Positions 1 to 12,789 of a stretch of DNA of 64,000 bases are shown here, in pieces. This DNA comes from Brasenia schreberi (Eukaryota; Streptophyta; Magnoliopsida; Nymphaeales; Cabombaceae). A model generated the notes under the pieces. That model ran no database searches and had not been told where the DNA came from. It saw only the letters and a program-made list of their open reading frames with translations. A program made the position numbers and the translations under genes. Every line of letters starts with the position of its first letter. Positions within the stretch are counted from its first letter, which is position 1. The stretch spans positions 13,631,501-13,695,500 of the forward strand of contig JAYKKT010000079.1 of assembly GCA_036023115.1 (NCBI GenBank), read 5' to 3'.

Positions 1-1489
1 ATTTTCTCTGATATTATGCAATGCATCCATAGTCACTTTCAAGCCATCTTAAATAATCATATTTAAAATATGGGCACAATGATAAACATAACAAAAAATT
101 ATGTAAGAAAAGTTGGCCTTTAATATCCTCATAAATACATCAATTAGCAAAAATATTATCTAAAGTAATAGAGAGAATACATTCTTATCTATACCTTATT
201 CTTTCAAACAATCACATACATAGTAGTAGCCAAATCAATATTTATATGTGAACTTATGTGAGAAAAGTTGAGTACTTTACTACTTAACTTCCAATCATCA
301 TTCACATAAAGAACAATTATACATATATAGCCTTCTTGATTACTTGTTATCCAATAATAATACCTAATGCACACTTGCTAAAAATATTAACCACATATTT
401 TCTTATGTTTTCCTTCTCTCCTCTCTATCATGAACTTTATTAATGTTAGAGACTAAAGAATTTTTGGAAGGCATCACCGCATTAAAATTTAGATATTTCA
501 CCTAAGCTCGAAGCTTATCATACTCAATAAAGCAAAAAAAGAAATCATGCTTAATAATTGTTTTTGCTAACATCTCACGGTCATTTTATCTATCCTTTGG
601 AATCTTAGTTTTCCATCTTGAATCATGATTATTAAGAAAAAAATTCTTTAAATGTGATGTCTCATAATTTTGAGGCTTCAAATTAGGTATGACACCAACT
701 TTTTATATTAGATGCCACAAGCATTATAACCTCTTTTTATACTATCATTATACTTTCCAAGTTTTATAAAAAAAATCTATACATTAATATCAATTCTTTT
801 AATTTCTTATTTAGAGGAAGTTTAGATTTAACATTAGTAAAGATACTACTAACTGAAACAAGATATTATTCAACTAGTTATCATCATGGATTCATCTCCA
901 TAATCTGTATTAAAGTTACATATAAAATATAAAAAAATTCATATGCCAGTGTTTCCAAACTGAAGGAGCATTGTAATTACAAACATACAACAGAAAAACA
1001 AAAGAAACAACAAAGACAATAGTCCAAATGAATCATAAGAAATACAGCATGAGTATTGCTATTTACATACCGAAACTAAAACAGGTCATTCACACGTCAA
1101 CAACGCATGTTACATTAACATCGACTGAATGCAGTACAACCGTAAAGACTATAACAATTGAGACGTGCTTTAATGAATTTTTATAGCTTTGTAAGACAGC
1201 AACATAATTAGCGTTTCTGATCAACAGGGAAATTCGAAGATGAATATTGTTCAGAAAGAAATAGAAAACGAGGGTGAATCACCAGAGTAGGTTCTGGCTG
1301 CGGGAGCACCACGTTCGCACAGACGAGCCGGCACATCTTCCTGAATCGACGTCTCTCAATTGCTCAACATTAACCACCTGAATGTTTGAAGGCCGACGAG
1401 GAAAGTAGGTGTCTCATTAAACACAAGTTCATCAAAGTAATACGGTACTTTGTTTAATAGTTTATCAATCGGTATCCTGCCTCGTTTCC
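1..1489. other. AT-rich upstream DNA, no gene recognised
   Basis: AT-rich sequence with no long open frame and no recognisable protein similarity on either strand. The last few hundred bases become less AT-rich and should hold the promoter and 5' UTR of the NTH1-like gene that starts at 1490. No clear TATA box could be assigned. Confidence 0.5.
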
Positions 1490-4173
1490 ATGATTAGGAC
1501 CTCCTCCGTGGCTTCCGCGCGCTTCTTTTCTCCCGTCTGTATGTCGACAAGGAGAAGCTCACGCCTCGGTTTTGTCATTCCTTCATCAGATATCGACACA
1601 AATGAAGGTAATATTGACACCCAAGTTACTTGTCCATACTAGTTTTGGTTTTGAGGTATCTCAATGGGCTCTCCTTTGTTTTCGGTGGAAGATGAGAATG
1701 GTTGCAAAGAAATTAAGAGCGTAGTTTATAAGAGGAAGAAGACGGTCAAGGTAGCGGTGGAAACAACAAACAGCAATGTGCAATCTCAGCCTTTGAATCC
1801 AAAAGTAGGAAAACTTGTCTGGATTTCTGTTCTTTCTTCTCGTACCTTTTGTTGGTTTCGCTTATGAAAATCGTTAGAATCATAAATAAATTTTGTGGTG
1901 ATGTGTTTTCTTGGGTTTTGTGGGTTATGGGATTATACAGTTTGCGGGTATTTCTGTATATGTAGATGGTGTTCATGAGTTCTGTTAGCTTTCTAGTAAC
2001 AATGATAAGAACGTACAAATTTTCGGTTTGCTTATTTGCCCATTGGTTTTGGTTTGCAGTAAGATTTGATCCAGAAATGAACATGGTTAGACCCACTATG
2101 CTTTATAGTTCTAAGTGTTGGCAGTTAGTCCCATCTACAAAAGATGGTCGTGGCAGAAATGGAAATGATGAGATGGAACGTACTAAAGATGCTTTATAGT
2201 TCTAATGTTTTCCTGGACTGTAGTTTGACTTTTTAATGCCTTTAAACATATGCAGGTCCAAGACCCACCTGAGATTGAAGATTTTGCATTTAGCAAGGCC
2301 AGATCTACTCGAGGTATAACTTGCCTGATCTAAAACTTACTTTGCATCCCTTGCAAATTTCTATCCAGTATCAACTTGCTCTGTCCATGATTCTCCAATT
2401 CCAGAGACTAATTGTTCTAGTCTTGATTTACGGCATTTTGAAATATAGAAAGCATCCACATGTACCATATGTCACACACATATAGATAGTATACACATGT
2501 AGATACTACACAAGTTTTCAGAAAACCCTTTCCCTCAAAAAGAATAAAAATCCTGAACTGTACCATTTCTCAGTTTCTGACCCAGTACATTTGTGACATG
2601 GCTTTTTCAGGAAAACCAGCAGTTTCGTCTAGTTCTGCCAGAAATGGCCAAACTGGGACTCATCTCCCTTTCAAGTTAAAAGGTACTTATGGAGGTCATG
2701 GGGATGCTCCCATATACAACATGCAAATGTTATGTGCTCTGGAATTGGATGCATGCCTCCAAAGTTCAAGGACATAATCAGTGTAAAACTAGGATGTCAT
2801 TATTCCCCCATGGTTGGGCAAGGGATCTGGGTGTATTGGAGCCATGAATGTTGCATTTGCACATTTATCTAATCCAAATGGATGGTTGGCCAACATTCTC
2901 TGCTTATTTTCTGCAATATGGATTTTCTAGAGCTTTAGCAACGCCTGAAACCATACGTCATGGTCATGCATGGTTATACTATAGCAACGATTTCCTGCAA
3001 AGTAGGTAGTGCTACACAACTTGAAGTTACCCCTTCATTGAATGCAGTGGAACCACCTGCTGGTTGGGAAGAAATACTGCAAGGAATCCAGAAGCTGAGG
3101 GCTTCTGAAGATGCTCCTGTAGATTTGGTAGGATGTGAGAAAGCTGGCAGCTTTCTGCCCGAGAAGGTATTGCATGTTCTGTGGAAATTATCACTAACAG
3201 TACCATTCTTCTGGATTTGTTCTCTCTTGAGTTTGACCTTTTCGTCATAAATCTTACCAGAAGTCCTATGAAACAAATATTCTCTTTAAGATTCTTTCTA
3301 GTTTCTCTGTCACAGATTGTCTGCTTCTATGGTTAGGGGACATCACAGTACACACTGTCATGCAATGAAAATTTATTTTGATGTTCTACTGTATTTTAAT
3401 GAATTTGTGTTTTCAAATTTCGTTATAAATGGGTTTATTATGTTAGTAGTGGCTTTCGGTTTATGTTATATGTGTTCATTTTTACACTCTTTTTAGCAGT
3501 TCGTATATGTCCAGATAGTGGTTTAGATTGCATAGACCAAAATAAATGAAACTCAAGTCAAGCCTTATCCCACATTAAGTAGGATCCCTTACATGCATTT
3601 TAGTTGCCGTTAGGCTCTTTGCTGTGTCATATTGGCATTTAACTCCAAAAGGCAAGACCACGGTTTATGTTTTCTTCCATCATCTCTGAGACATATCCTC
3701 TGTATCTTTGCAATTGTTCTGGATGCCTTTCCAAATGCCTAAACTAACTTAATCATGTCTTTCCCATTTTTCCTTCTACTGATCTAAAGATTCTATAAAC
3801 GCTGTTTCTATAATGGTATAATTACTACCGGTTTTTGTCTTTTATGAGCATATTTCTGCACCTTTTATCTGTATTAACTGATTTTTTCATGTTAGGAGAG
3901 GAGGTTCACTGTTCTCATATCAGCTCTATTGTCAAGTCAGACTAAAGATGCTGTTACTGATGGCAAGTACTATGATCCAAAAGGATTTAGATAATACTTT
4001 TCTTCATGCTCCTTTTTCCTATTCTCCATGCAGGTTTCTTAATTGGTAAGACTTAATTCATGAGTTCAATTAAGAGTGCAGGCGCTATTCAAAGGCTTCA
4101 CCAGAATGGCCTGTTGAGCGTGGATGCCATTGCAAATGCAGATGAATCAATCCTTAGAAGCTTGATTTATCCA
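1490..4173 (+). CDS. NTH1: Endonuclease III homologue (NTH1-like), 5' half only
   Basis: Bifunctional DNA glycosylase/AP lyase family that removes oxidised pyrimidines in base-excision repair; plant members act in plastid and nucleus. Exons read by splice sites and frame: 1490-1607, 1656-1804, 2256-2313, 2611-2682, 3006-3166, 3896-3962, 4082-4173 (717 nt, 239 codons, phases all consistent). The N-terminus (MIRTSSVASARFF) is Ser/Arg-rich and transit-peptide-like. Exon 5 holds PPAGWEEILQGIQKLR, exon 6 RRFTVLISALLSSQTKD and exon 7 AIQRLHQNGLLSVDAIANAD followed by LIYP, the start of the HhH-GPD fold. The next expected exons (the G-F-Y-T-R-K segment, the HhH with catalytic Lys, the catalytic Asp, the Fe-S cysteines) were not found in the next 35 kb. 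A LINE nest starts 64 nt after exon 7. The family is usually about 350-380 residues. The exons look intact, so this is either a recently truncated gene or one with a giant intron. Identity is firm; function is doubtful. Confidence 0.85.
3552..3850 (-). repeat. Old RTE-LINE 3'-end fragment in NTH1 intron 5
   Basis: Starts with AAGCCTTATCCCACATTAAG, the reverse complement of the 3' end typical of plant RTE LINEs (the intact local copies end CTAGTATGGGAAAAGGCTTAG). The rest resembles the degenerate segments at 29.6 kb and 43.3 kb. It has no coding capacity and lies inside the intron between exons 5 and 6. Confidence 0.5.
3963..4081 (+). other. GC-AG intron in the NTH1-like gene
   Basis: The coding frame requires exon 6 to end GATG at 3962, followed by GCAAGT, the standard U2-type GC donor. 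The acceptor is GTGCAG, ending at 4081. Joining the two gives D-G-A-I-Q-R-L, the conserved NTH1 order. No GT donor nearby keeps the frame. Confidence 0.75.
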
Positions 4174-4253
4174 GTATGTATCATTCTATACTTAGCTAGT
4201 TGTCAAACTTGCATTGCATTTTACACAACTTACAAAGATAAGACAGCATGTCT

Positions 4254-4491
4254 ACAACAACAACTACTACAACAACTAAGCCTTTTCCCATACTAGACGG
4301 GGTCGGCTAAGCTAGATCATTCTTTATTGTTTCTTTCCAACACTTTTGTGGTTGTCCACTACTTTTTTTAATAATTTCAAATTTTAGTTTTTCATGCCTT
4401 CTTATAGGTTCTTCTTTTGATCTTTTATATATACAAGCCATCTTAAACGATATTCTCTCATTTTATTCTCTATTGGTGTCACTCCTAATTT
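4254..4491 (-). mobile_element. RTE LINE A, 3' end (minus strand)
   Basis: Begins with the reverse complement of the (TTG)n tail and the conserved end of the element. It continues as the minus-strand copy of the region encoding the last part of the RT ORF, up to the point where LINE B interrupts it. A flanking 14-16 bp target duplication (ATAAGACAGCATGTCT) sits at 4238-4253 and again at 15409-15424, so LINE A spans this whole interval with insertions inside it. Bases 4472-4491 are the left copy of the LINE B target duplication. Confidence 0.85.
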
Positions 4492-7270
4492 TTGTAATCC
4501 ATGTTGTAGAAATCCGACGAAGTTTTACGCTGGCTGTCGGAAGCCTAACACAACCTTCCTCCTTTGTCCGGGCTTGGGACCGGCAATGCAAGGAGAATGT
4601 AGTAGACATACAACGATATGGTGACCGAATCATGACATTGAAATTAGTGTTAGGAGTAGAGGTTTTGAATATAGTTTGTGCTTACGCACCCCAAGTAGGA
4701 CTAGAAGATAGTATAAAGACAGTTTTTTGGGAAGAGTTAGATAAGGTGTTTCAAAAGATTCCACAAAGGGAGATGATTTGTTTAAGAGGAGATTTAAATG
4801 GACATGTCGGTAAAGAGGCATTAGGATATCAAGGGATTCATGGAAACTTTGGTTATGGGGATATAAACGAGGAAGGTAGGGAGATTTTAAATTTTGCTAT
4901 GTCATTTGATCTCTTTATAGTTAATACAATCTTCAAAAAACGAGATGAACATTTAATTACTTATAAGAGTGGCTTATCACAAACACAAATTGATTACTTT
5001 ATTTGTAGAAAAAAAGATAGAGCGTGTTGTAAAGATTGTAAGGTAATTCCAGGAGAAAACTTAACCACCCAACATCGACTTTTAGTTATGGATTTACAAA
5101 TAAAAAAATGGACAAAGAAGAAAAGAGTGCATCGAGCTATTCGGACTAAATGGTGGAACCTCAAAAGCGAGAAAGAAGATATATTTAAACAGAAAGTCCT
5201 TCAAGGAGATGTTTGGAATTATGTTGGTACACCCTCTGATATGTGGAACAATATGGCTATACATATTAGGAAAGTGGCGAAGATGTGTTAGGGGTATCTA
5301 AGGGAGGTGTACCGGCACAAAAAGAAGCTTGGTGGTGGAGTGAAGTAGTACAAAATAAAATCAAGGCAAAGAGGGCATGTTACAAATTACATTATGCTAA
5401 GAAAACTAGTGAAACTTTAGAAGCTTATAAGAAAGCAAAGAAGGAAGCAAAAAAGGCCGTTAGTGAAGCAAAAGCTAAGATTTGGGATGACTTATATAAA
5501 AAACTCAACTCAAAAGAGGGTGAAAGAGATATTTTTAGGATAGCTAGGGCTAGAGATAAGAAAACTAAAGATCTTAATTATGTTAGATGCATAAAAGACG
5601 AGGATGAAAAAATTCTAGTGGCAAATGATGATATAAGAAATAGATGGAAAAACTATTTTTATAATCTTTTTAATGAAAGTAAAGATGTTAGTATTAGTTT
5701 AGGATATTTAGCCAAGTCAGAAAAGTATATAAACCACAATTTCTACCGACGTATTCAAAAGAATGAAGTCAAAGAGGCTCTTAAACATATGAAGAGTGGT
5801 AAATCGGTAGGACCAAATAATATTCCTATAGAAGTTTGGAAAATACTAGGAGAAATAGGAATCACTTGGCTCACAAGACTATTTAATGAAATATGGAAAA
5901 ACCAAAAGATGCCCGAGGAATGGAGAGCAAGTACACTTATACCCACCCGTATATAAGAACAAGGGAGACATTCAAAATTGTGCGAATTATCGAGGTATCA
6001 AGTTAATGAGTCACACAATGAAATTATGGGAAAGAATTATCGAACGTAGGTTAAAACAAGTATCAAGTACAACAGAGAACCAATTTGGATTTATGCCAGG
6101 TAGATCTACTATTGAAGCGATTCACCTTTTGTGACGTCTTATGGAACATTTTAGAGCAAAAAAGAAAGACCTTCACATGATATTTATTGATTTAGAAAAA
6201 GCTTATGATAGGGTATCGAGGGAGGTTCTTTGGAGAACTTTAGAAAAAAGAGGTATCCCATTGACATATATTAACCTTATAAGAGACATGTATGATGGTG
6301 CAAAAACATGTGTGAGGACTTATGAAGGAACGACAGACTTCTTTGAAGTTAATATTGGGTTACATCAAGGATCAACTTTAAGTCCATACTTATTTATAAC
6401 GGTGATGGATGAGTTAACAAAACATATTCAAGATGAAGTACCTTGGTGTATGTTATTTGCAGATGACATTGTATTAGTGGAGGAGTCTAAGGAAAAAGTT
6501 AATAGAAAATTGGAACTATGGAGAGAAACATTAGAAAACAAAGGCCTCCAACTTAGTAGAACAAAGACAGAATATATGGAATGTAAGTTTGATCATTTGG
6601 CTACTTCAGAGGACATAGAAATTAAAATTGGCACACATTGCATTCCCCAAAAGGAAACTTTTAAATACCTAGGGTCAATTTTTCAAAGTGATGGAAGAAT
6701 TGATGGAGATGTTACACATAGAATTAATGCTGGTTGGTTAAAATGGAGAGGAGCATCAGGTATTCTTTGTGATAAGAAGATACCATTAAAATTAAAAGGT
6801 AAATATTATAGAGCAGTAGTTAGGCCTGCCATGTTTATGGTTCTGAGTGTTGGGCAGTTAATCATCAACATGTACAAAAGATGTCAGTGACAGAAATGAA
6901 GATGTTGAGATGGATGAGTGGTCATACAAGAAAAGACCGTATACATAATGAGGTTATTAGAAACAAATTAGGAGTGGCACCAATAGAGGATAAAATGAGA
7001 GAACATCGTTTAAGATGGTTTGGACATATAGAAAGAAGATCAAAAGAAGAACCTGTAAGAAGGTTAGAAAAACTAAATTTGGAAAGTATTAAAAGAGGTA
7101 GAGGACGACCACAAAAGTGTTGGAAAGAAACAATAAAGAATGATCTAGCTTATTGTGAGTTAACTGCTAACATGGCACACGATAGAGATCTGTGGAAACA
7201 AAGAATCCATGTAGCCGACCCCGTCTAGTATGGGAAAAGGCTTAGTTGTTGTTGTTGTTGTTGTTGTTGT
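4492..7270 (+). mobile_element. RTE-type LINE B inserted in LINE A
   Basis: Plus-strand non-LTR retrotransposon ending in the conserved GTAGCCGACCCCGTCTAG block, a short A/G-rich stretch and a (TTG)n tail (7246-7270), typical of the RTE clade. It is flanked by a perfect 20-bp target duplication (ATTGGTGTCACTCCTAATTT at 4472-4491 and 7271-7290). The first ~100 bp (4492-4593) are the element's own 5' region in reverse orientation. They are fused to the sense body at about 4594, and about 0.45 kb present in LINE C (48834-49304) is missing between the two, as in a twin-primed 5' inversion. Very similar to LINE C, so the family was active recently. Confidence 0.9.
4594..7228 (+). pseudogene. LINE B endonuclease-reverse transcriptase ORF, frameshifted
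   Basis: Remnant of a single EN-RT polyprotein. The APE-type endonuclease part (4594 to ~5090) has [18 protein letters not shown] (family motif GGDFNGHVG), QIDYF and TTQHRLL. The connector (about 5285-5956) is Lys-rich. The RT has MPGRSTIEAIHLL, motif [14 protein letters not shown] (near 6181), motif [12 protein letters not shown] and motif [12 protein letters not shown] (near 6456). The C-terminal part reads RMSGHTRKDRIHNEVI-like and ends near 7228. Frame breaks are visible near 5286 (one base fewer than in LINE C), near 5945 and near 6890, and there is a stop at 6132. Part of the endonuclease N-terminus is lost to the 5' inversion. It cannot make a full protein. Confidence 0.85.
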
Positions 7271-9359
7271 ATTGGTGTCACTCCTAATTTGTTTCTAATA
7301 ACCTCATTATGTATATGGTCTTTTCTTGTATGACCACTCATCCATCTCAACATCTTCATTTCTGTCACAAACATCTTTTGTACATGTTGATGATTAACTA
7401 CCTGCACTCAGAACCATAAAACATGGTAGGTCTAATTGCTGCTCTATAATATTTATCTTTTAACTTTAATAGTATCTTTTTATCACAAAGAATACTTGTT
7501 GCTCCTCTCCATTTTAACCAACCTGCATTAATTCTATGCGTAACATCTCCATCAATTCTTCTATCACTCTAAAAATTGACCCTAGTTATTTAAAACTTTC
7601 CTTTTTGGGGATGGAATGTATGTCAATTTTAATTTTTATGTCTTCTGAAGTAACCAAATTATCAAACTTTCATTCCATATATTTTGTCTTTGTTCTACTA
7701 AGTCAGAAGCCTTTACTTTCTAATGCTTCTCTCTATAGTTTCAATTTTCTATAAACTTTTTCCTTAGACTCCTCTACTAACACAATGTCATCTGCAAATA
7801 CCATACACCAAGGTACTTCATCTCAAATATGTTTTGTTAACTCATCAGTCACCATTATAAATAAATATGGACTTAAAGTTGATCCTTGATGTAACCCAAT
7901 ATTAACTTCAAAGAAGTCTATCATTCCTTTATGAGTCCTCACACATGTTTTTGCACCATATTACGTATCTCTTATAAGGTTTATGTATGTCAATGGGATA
8001 CCTATTTTTTCCAAGGTTCTCCAAAGAGCCTCCTCGTTACCCTATTGTAAGCTTTTTCTAGATCAATAAATATCATGTGAAGGTCTTTCTTTTTTGCTCT
8101 AAAATGTTTCATAAGACGTCTCAAAAGGTGAATCGCTTCAACTGTAGATCTGCCTGGCATGAATCCAAATTGGTTGTCTGTTGTACTTAATACTTGTCTT
8201 AACCTACGTTCGATAATTCTTTCCCACAATTTCATAGTATGGTTCATTAACTTGATACCCCGATAATTTGTACAATTCTGAATGTCTCTCTTATTTTTAT
8301 ACATGGGTACGAGTGTACTCACTCTCCATTCCTTGGGCATTTTTTTGGTTTCTATATATTTCATTAAATAGTCTTATGAGCCAAGTGATTTTTGTTTCTC
8401 TTAGTATTTTATAAACTTCTATAAGAATATTGTTTGGTCCTACCGATTTACCATCCTTCATATGTTTAAGAACCTCTTTGACTTACATCGATAAAAATTG
8501 TGGTTTATATACTTTTCTGATTTGGCTAACTCTCGTAAGCTAATACTAACATATTTATTTTCATTAAAAAGCTTATAAAAATAATTTTTTCTTCTATTTC
8601 TTATATCATCATTTGTCACTAGAATTTTTCATCCTCGTCTTTGATGCATCTAACAGAATTAATATCTTTAGTTTTCTTATCTCTAGCCCTAGCTATCTTA
8701 AAAATATCTCTTTCACCCTCTTTTGAGTTGAGTTTTTTATATAAATCCTCCCAAAATTTAGCTTTTGCTTCACTGACGGCCTTTTTTGCTTCTTTCTTTG
8801 CTTTCTTATAAGCCTCTAAAGTTTCACTAGTTTTCTTAATATAATGTAATTTGTAACATGTCCTTTTTACCTTGATTTTATTTTGCACTACTTCACTCCA
8901 TCACCAAGCTTCTTTTATGCCGGTACACCTCCCTTAGATTCACCTAACATATCTTTCGCCACTTTCTTAATATGTATAGCCATATTATTCCACATATCAC
9001 AAGGTGTACCAACATAATTTCAAGCATCTCCTTAAGGATTTTTCAAGCATCTCCACATATCACAAGGTGTCCATTTAATCTCCTCCTAAACAAATCATCT
9101 CCCTTTGTGGAATTCTTTGAATCATCTTATCTAACTCCTCCTAAAAAGTTGTCTTTATACTATTTTCTAGTCTTACTTGGGGTGAGTATGTATAAATTAT
9201 ATTCGAAACCTCTGTTCCTAACACTAATTTTAATGTCATGATTCGGTTACCATATTGTTGTATGTCTACTACACTATCCTTTAAATCTTTATTTATTATA
9301 ATACCAACTCCGTTTCTAACTTTTTTCTTACCTGAGTTCCATAATTTAAAACTTGTATC
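7271..9359 (-). mobile_element. RTE LINE A, body (minus strand)
   Basis: Minus-strand continuation of LINE A after the LINE B insertion. In reverse it encodes degraded RT ([26 protein letters not shown] near 8030-8170), the Lys-rich connector (8619-8888) and endonuclease fragments (TLKLVLGTEVSNIIYTYSPQ near 9180-9240; the KVRNGVGIIINKD region near 9290-9330). About 0.4 kb of endonuclease coding is deleted and replaced by a short local duplication near 9000-9075. Interrupted at 9359 by hAT H1; the remaining 5' part is at 14870-15410. Confidence 0.85.
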
Positions 9360-10875
9360 TAATGTTGTAAAAACCATATCAGTGCCCGTATCGCACTAGG
9401 CACCGATATGGTGTAAAAAATATATATATTAAAAAAATTTAAAATGCAAAAAATACAAGAAATAAAATTTATGAACAAAACATATATAACACAATAAAGA
9501 AACATCCATATTATAACAAAAAATCTCATAATAAACAAGGCTACAAGCATCCATATTCCATACCATAATGTGAATAGAATACTGAATACATTTGGGGTTT
9601 AACTTAATAAACAACAAAGTGACAAGTACAATTTACAATGATCAAATATTAGAACGTTAAAAAGTTACAAATAAAAGTTAAAACAAATTACAATCATTCA
9701 CATGATCATAATCAACAAAAGTATTATAATCAATGTAGTCAGGATCACCACATCGCCATCATCATCATTATCTCCTCCCTCTTCCTCCTTCATAATTGAA
9801 TCTTCCCATCAAACACCTTCATTTTCATCATCATCTCCAACTCGAAGTTCTGCTTCGTCTTGGGAGGCTCCTCTTCTTCGATCCAATCATCAAGAATATC
9901 AATATTTTCGTACCTCAATGAGTCATATGGCATCTTCCTTGCCATTCTTGCATCCTTTTGCATTTGTCTATAAAAAAAAATATTCAAATTATAAAGAATA
10001 TCAAATACAATATAGTCGCATTAATCATTCATTATTAATAAGATTAAGAAAGAACTTGACAATAACAAATAATATATATTTTAAAATTATTATCTTTGCC
10101 TTAACTTTATGTTATAGGCGATGCATATCAAATCGCGCAGTCGAGCATGCTCCAATGTGTTCCACTTTTTCATGTAAATGCGTTAAAAAAGCTCCAATTC
10201 CTCTCGCACCCACTCGAACTGAATGTTTGGCTTATACGTGGAGCAAACTTTACCAAGTTCAGTATATCTATACCAAAACGAGTCCACCATTCATCTGAAA
10301 TAAAACATGATAATGATTAATAAGAAATACTCAAAGTTAATCAATTAATAACTTAAATGAATATCAATAAAAACACAATACTTGGTCACATTTAGGAGCG
10401 GAGTTGGATTGCAATTGGCCTTCCAAAATCTCCAACACTTTGTATATACTTGCTTAACTCTAAATGGATATTGCAATGAGTAGATGAATTTTCAACAAGG
10501 TCAATTGCATTTAATATATCTTTTTTCACTTCTTCATCCTCCACAAAGTTAGAAAATCGTATAGAAAGGTTAAGGAAATATGCAACTGCATGCAAATCAT
10601 TATGCATTTGGCAGTTCCAACGTGCATAAACTATCTTCAAAAGTTCCAAACCTTCTTTAAAAGTGATCACTTACAGTCAATGTTTGTTTGTATTTCCAAT
10701 TTGGCCTTATCCATAACATCATATATATAAGGCATAGCAGGTCTATCTTCACTGTCCACCATCCTCATTATCTTAACTAAAGGTATACTCATCCTCAAAA
10801 ATTTGCCGCAGTTTTACTAAAAATAAGCATTAAAAACATCTACCACAGCAATCCCCTTCCTCTTTCTTGACCAAC

Positions 10876-12095
10876 CAATGTTATCCGGATAACTATATCT
10901 TATTGTGTCGTATCGTACGATACGGACGATATGGCCCCCAAAAAAATTCAAATTCTTTTTAAAAAAAAAAATTCCAAATTTTTTTTATGGGTTTCTGGTC
11001 TCTGTTCGCCTCTCTTCACTTCTTCCTAAGGTATCCTCCAGTATGCTCATTTGGGATTGTAAGTTGTATGCATGTAACATGTAAATTTGGGTTAGTTTAT
11101 AAGAATTTGATTGAATAAAAATAATTTATGAACAAATAACAATTCTGATAAAATCATTTTCCTTTTTGTTGCCAACTTTTAGATATATTTCTGCTACCAG
11201 TTTCTAATTTCATAAAATCGCAAACAATGAAGAACAATTTGGTTGCCTCGGTTCATTGAGTGGGCATTTCACAACTTCACTATTTTAAGGTTCACCTTAC
11301 ACGACTTCCATTGAGTTGAACATGACTAACATATGTGAGGCTTAGCTCAGCCTATGAAGTGAGATTAGAAGTAATCAAATGACCTGATTTTAACCCATAA
11401 GATTCATCATCATCTTTATGTTTCAAACCACATCAAGCATTAGTTAAAAAGCTAGTCTGTAATAAGAAAAAAAGAGGATATCATCAAGTAACAATATCAG
11501 ATCACTTGGGTGTCATAGACTTAATAATTAAAGAAATTGAGCTCAACGTTTTGTTCACATATGAAAATGAGCAAATGTGCTAACTAAATGTACAAAGATA
11601 ACAGTTTGTTAATTTTTATATATTAGAGGAGTGAATTATAGAAGATAACAAAGAAAATGCACTCCTAACTAAAGAAGATATTGCATGGATTAATTTGGAA
11701 GAAGTGCAACAACATTATCAAGGAGATAAAGATTTTGATTTTGAAGTAGAAGGTGGTGAAAATCTTCAGCAAGGAGATGAGGATTATTTAGTTGATCATC
11801 TTGATTACAATATGTAAATATAAATATATTTCATTTTTTGCTTCAAAATATATAATTTTTTTAATTGTTCAATGGTGAATAGTTAATATGTACTAAACTT
11901 TGCATTATATGAATTCTTTGCTACTATCACGTTTTTCCTTTTTTTTTTCTTTTTTTTGGATTTTTTCTAATTTTTTATTTTTCAAGATTTTTACTAATTT
12001 TTTAATATTAAAGTATGATATGATACGCTACGATGCGATATGCCCGTATCATGGACCAAAACGATACACAATACGATACGCGTTGAACAACACTA
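10876..12095 (+). mobile_element. Small hAT derivative H2 nested in H1
   Basis: Starts CAATGTTATCC with GTCGTATCGTACG repeats and ends GCGTTGAACAACACTA with matching repeats. Target duplication TGACCAAC (10868-10875) versus AGACCAAC (12096-12103) matches 7 of 8. Orientation is plus: at 11640-11817 it keeps only the acidic C-terminal tail of a transposase (ENALLTKEDIAWINLEE), like H3 and H4. The rest of the transposase is deleted, so it is a non-autonomous copy that would need a transposase supplied from elsewhere. Confidence 0.75.
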
Positions 12096-12789
12096 AGACC
12101 AACTAACAAAACCCCATTTATCAAATGCAAACAATTTTTTCAATACATTTTTGTGTATGAAAAGACTTTGCACAGTAATGACATTCGTAGCAAATCTTGT
12201 CAATAAAGGCCTAATCAATTCCCTTCCACTTGTATGAATTCATATCAAATGCAATACAGAAGAATGATTATAAATAAACTTTGTAACATTTCTGCATGCA
12301 TCTATAGTATCTCTTATTTCATCCATTGCACTCAAATCTTCAAGCATTAAGTCTATGCAATGTACAACACATGAAGTTCATACTAAAGATGGATGGTTTG
12401 CCTCAAGCATCTTACCAACTGCTCTAAAATTTACAGTATTATCAAAGTCATATGATTTTTAAAATAGTGTGCCTTTGGGACAATAAACTAGGAAGTTTAT
12501 CAAAGACCTACGTTGACCATCTGTCCAACCATCAATCATAATAGAACATCTTATATCCTTCCATGACTCTCTAAATTCAGAACTCCATGCATTAATAATA
12601 TCAACTCATTTATGCAATAATGTGTCCCTCAAAACATAATAAGTAGGGACTCTATAACCCGATCCCACGTTCACCATATTTTGAAAAGAAAATGAGTTTG
12701 CAACATTAAAAGGAAGGTAATTTTGATAAAAAAATTCAGCACACTTTAAATCTACTTTCCCAATTACCTCCTTTGAAGTTGTCACTTCA

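Noticed and set aside
1746..2096. 116-codon minus-strand frame
   Set aside because: Antisense of NTH1 exon 2 and intron 2; no motif.
2960..3250. Separate 96-codon gene
   Set aside because: Its core is exon 5 of the NTH1-like gene read through both splice sites.
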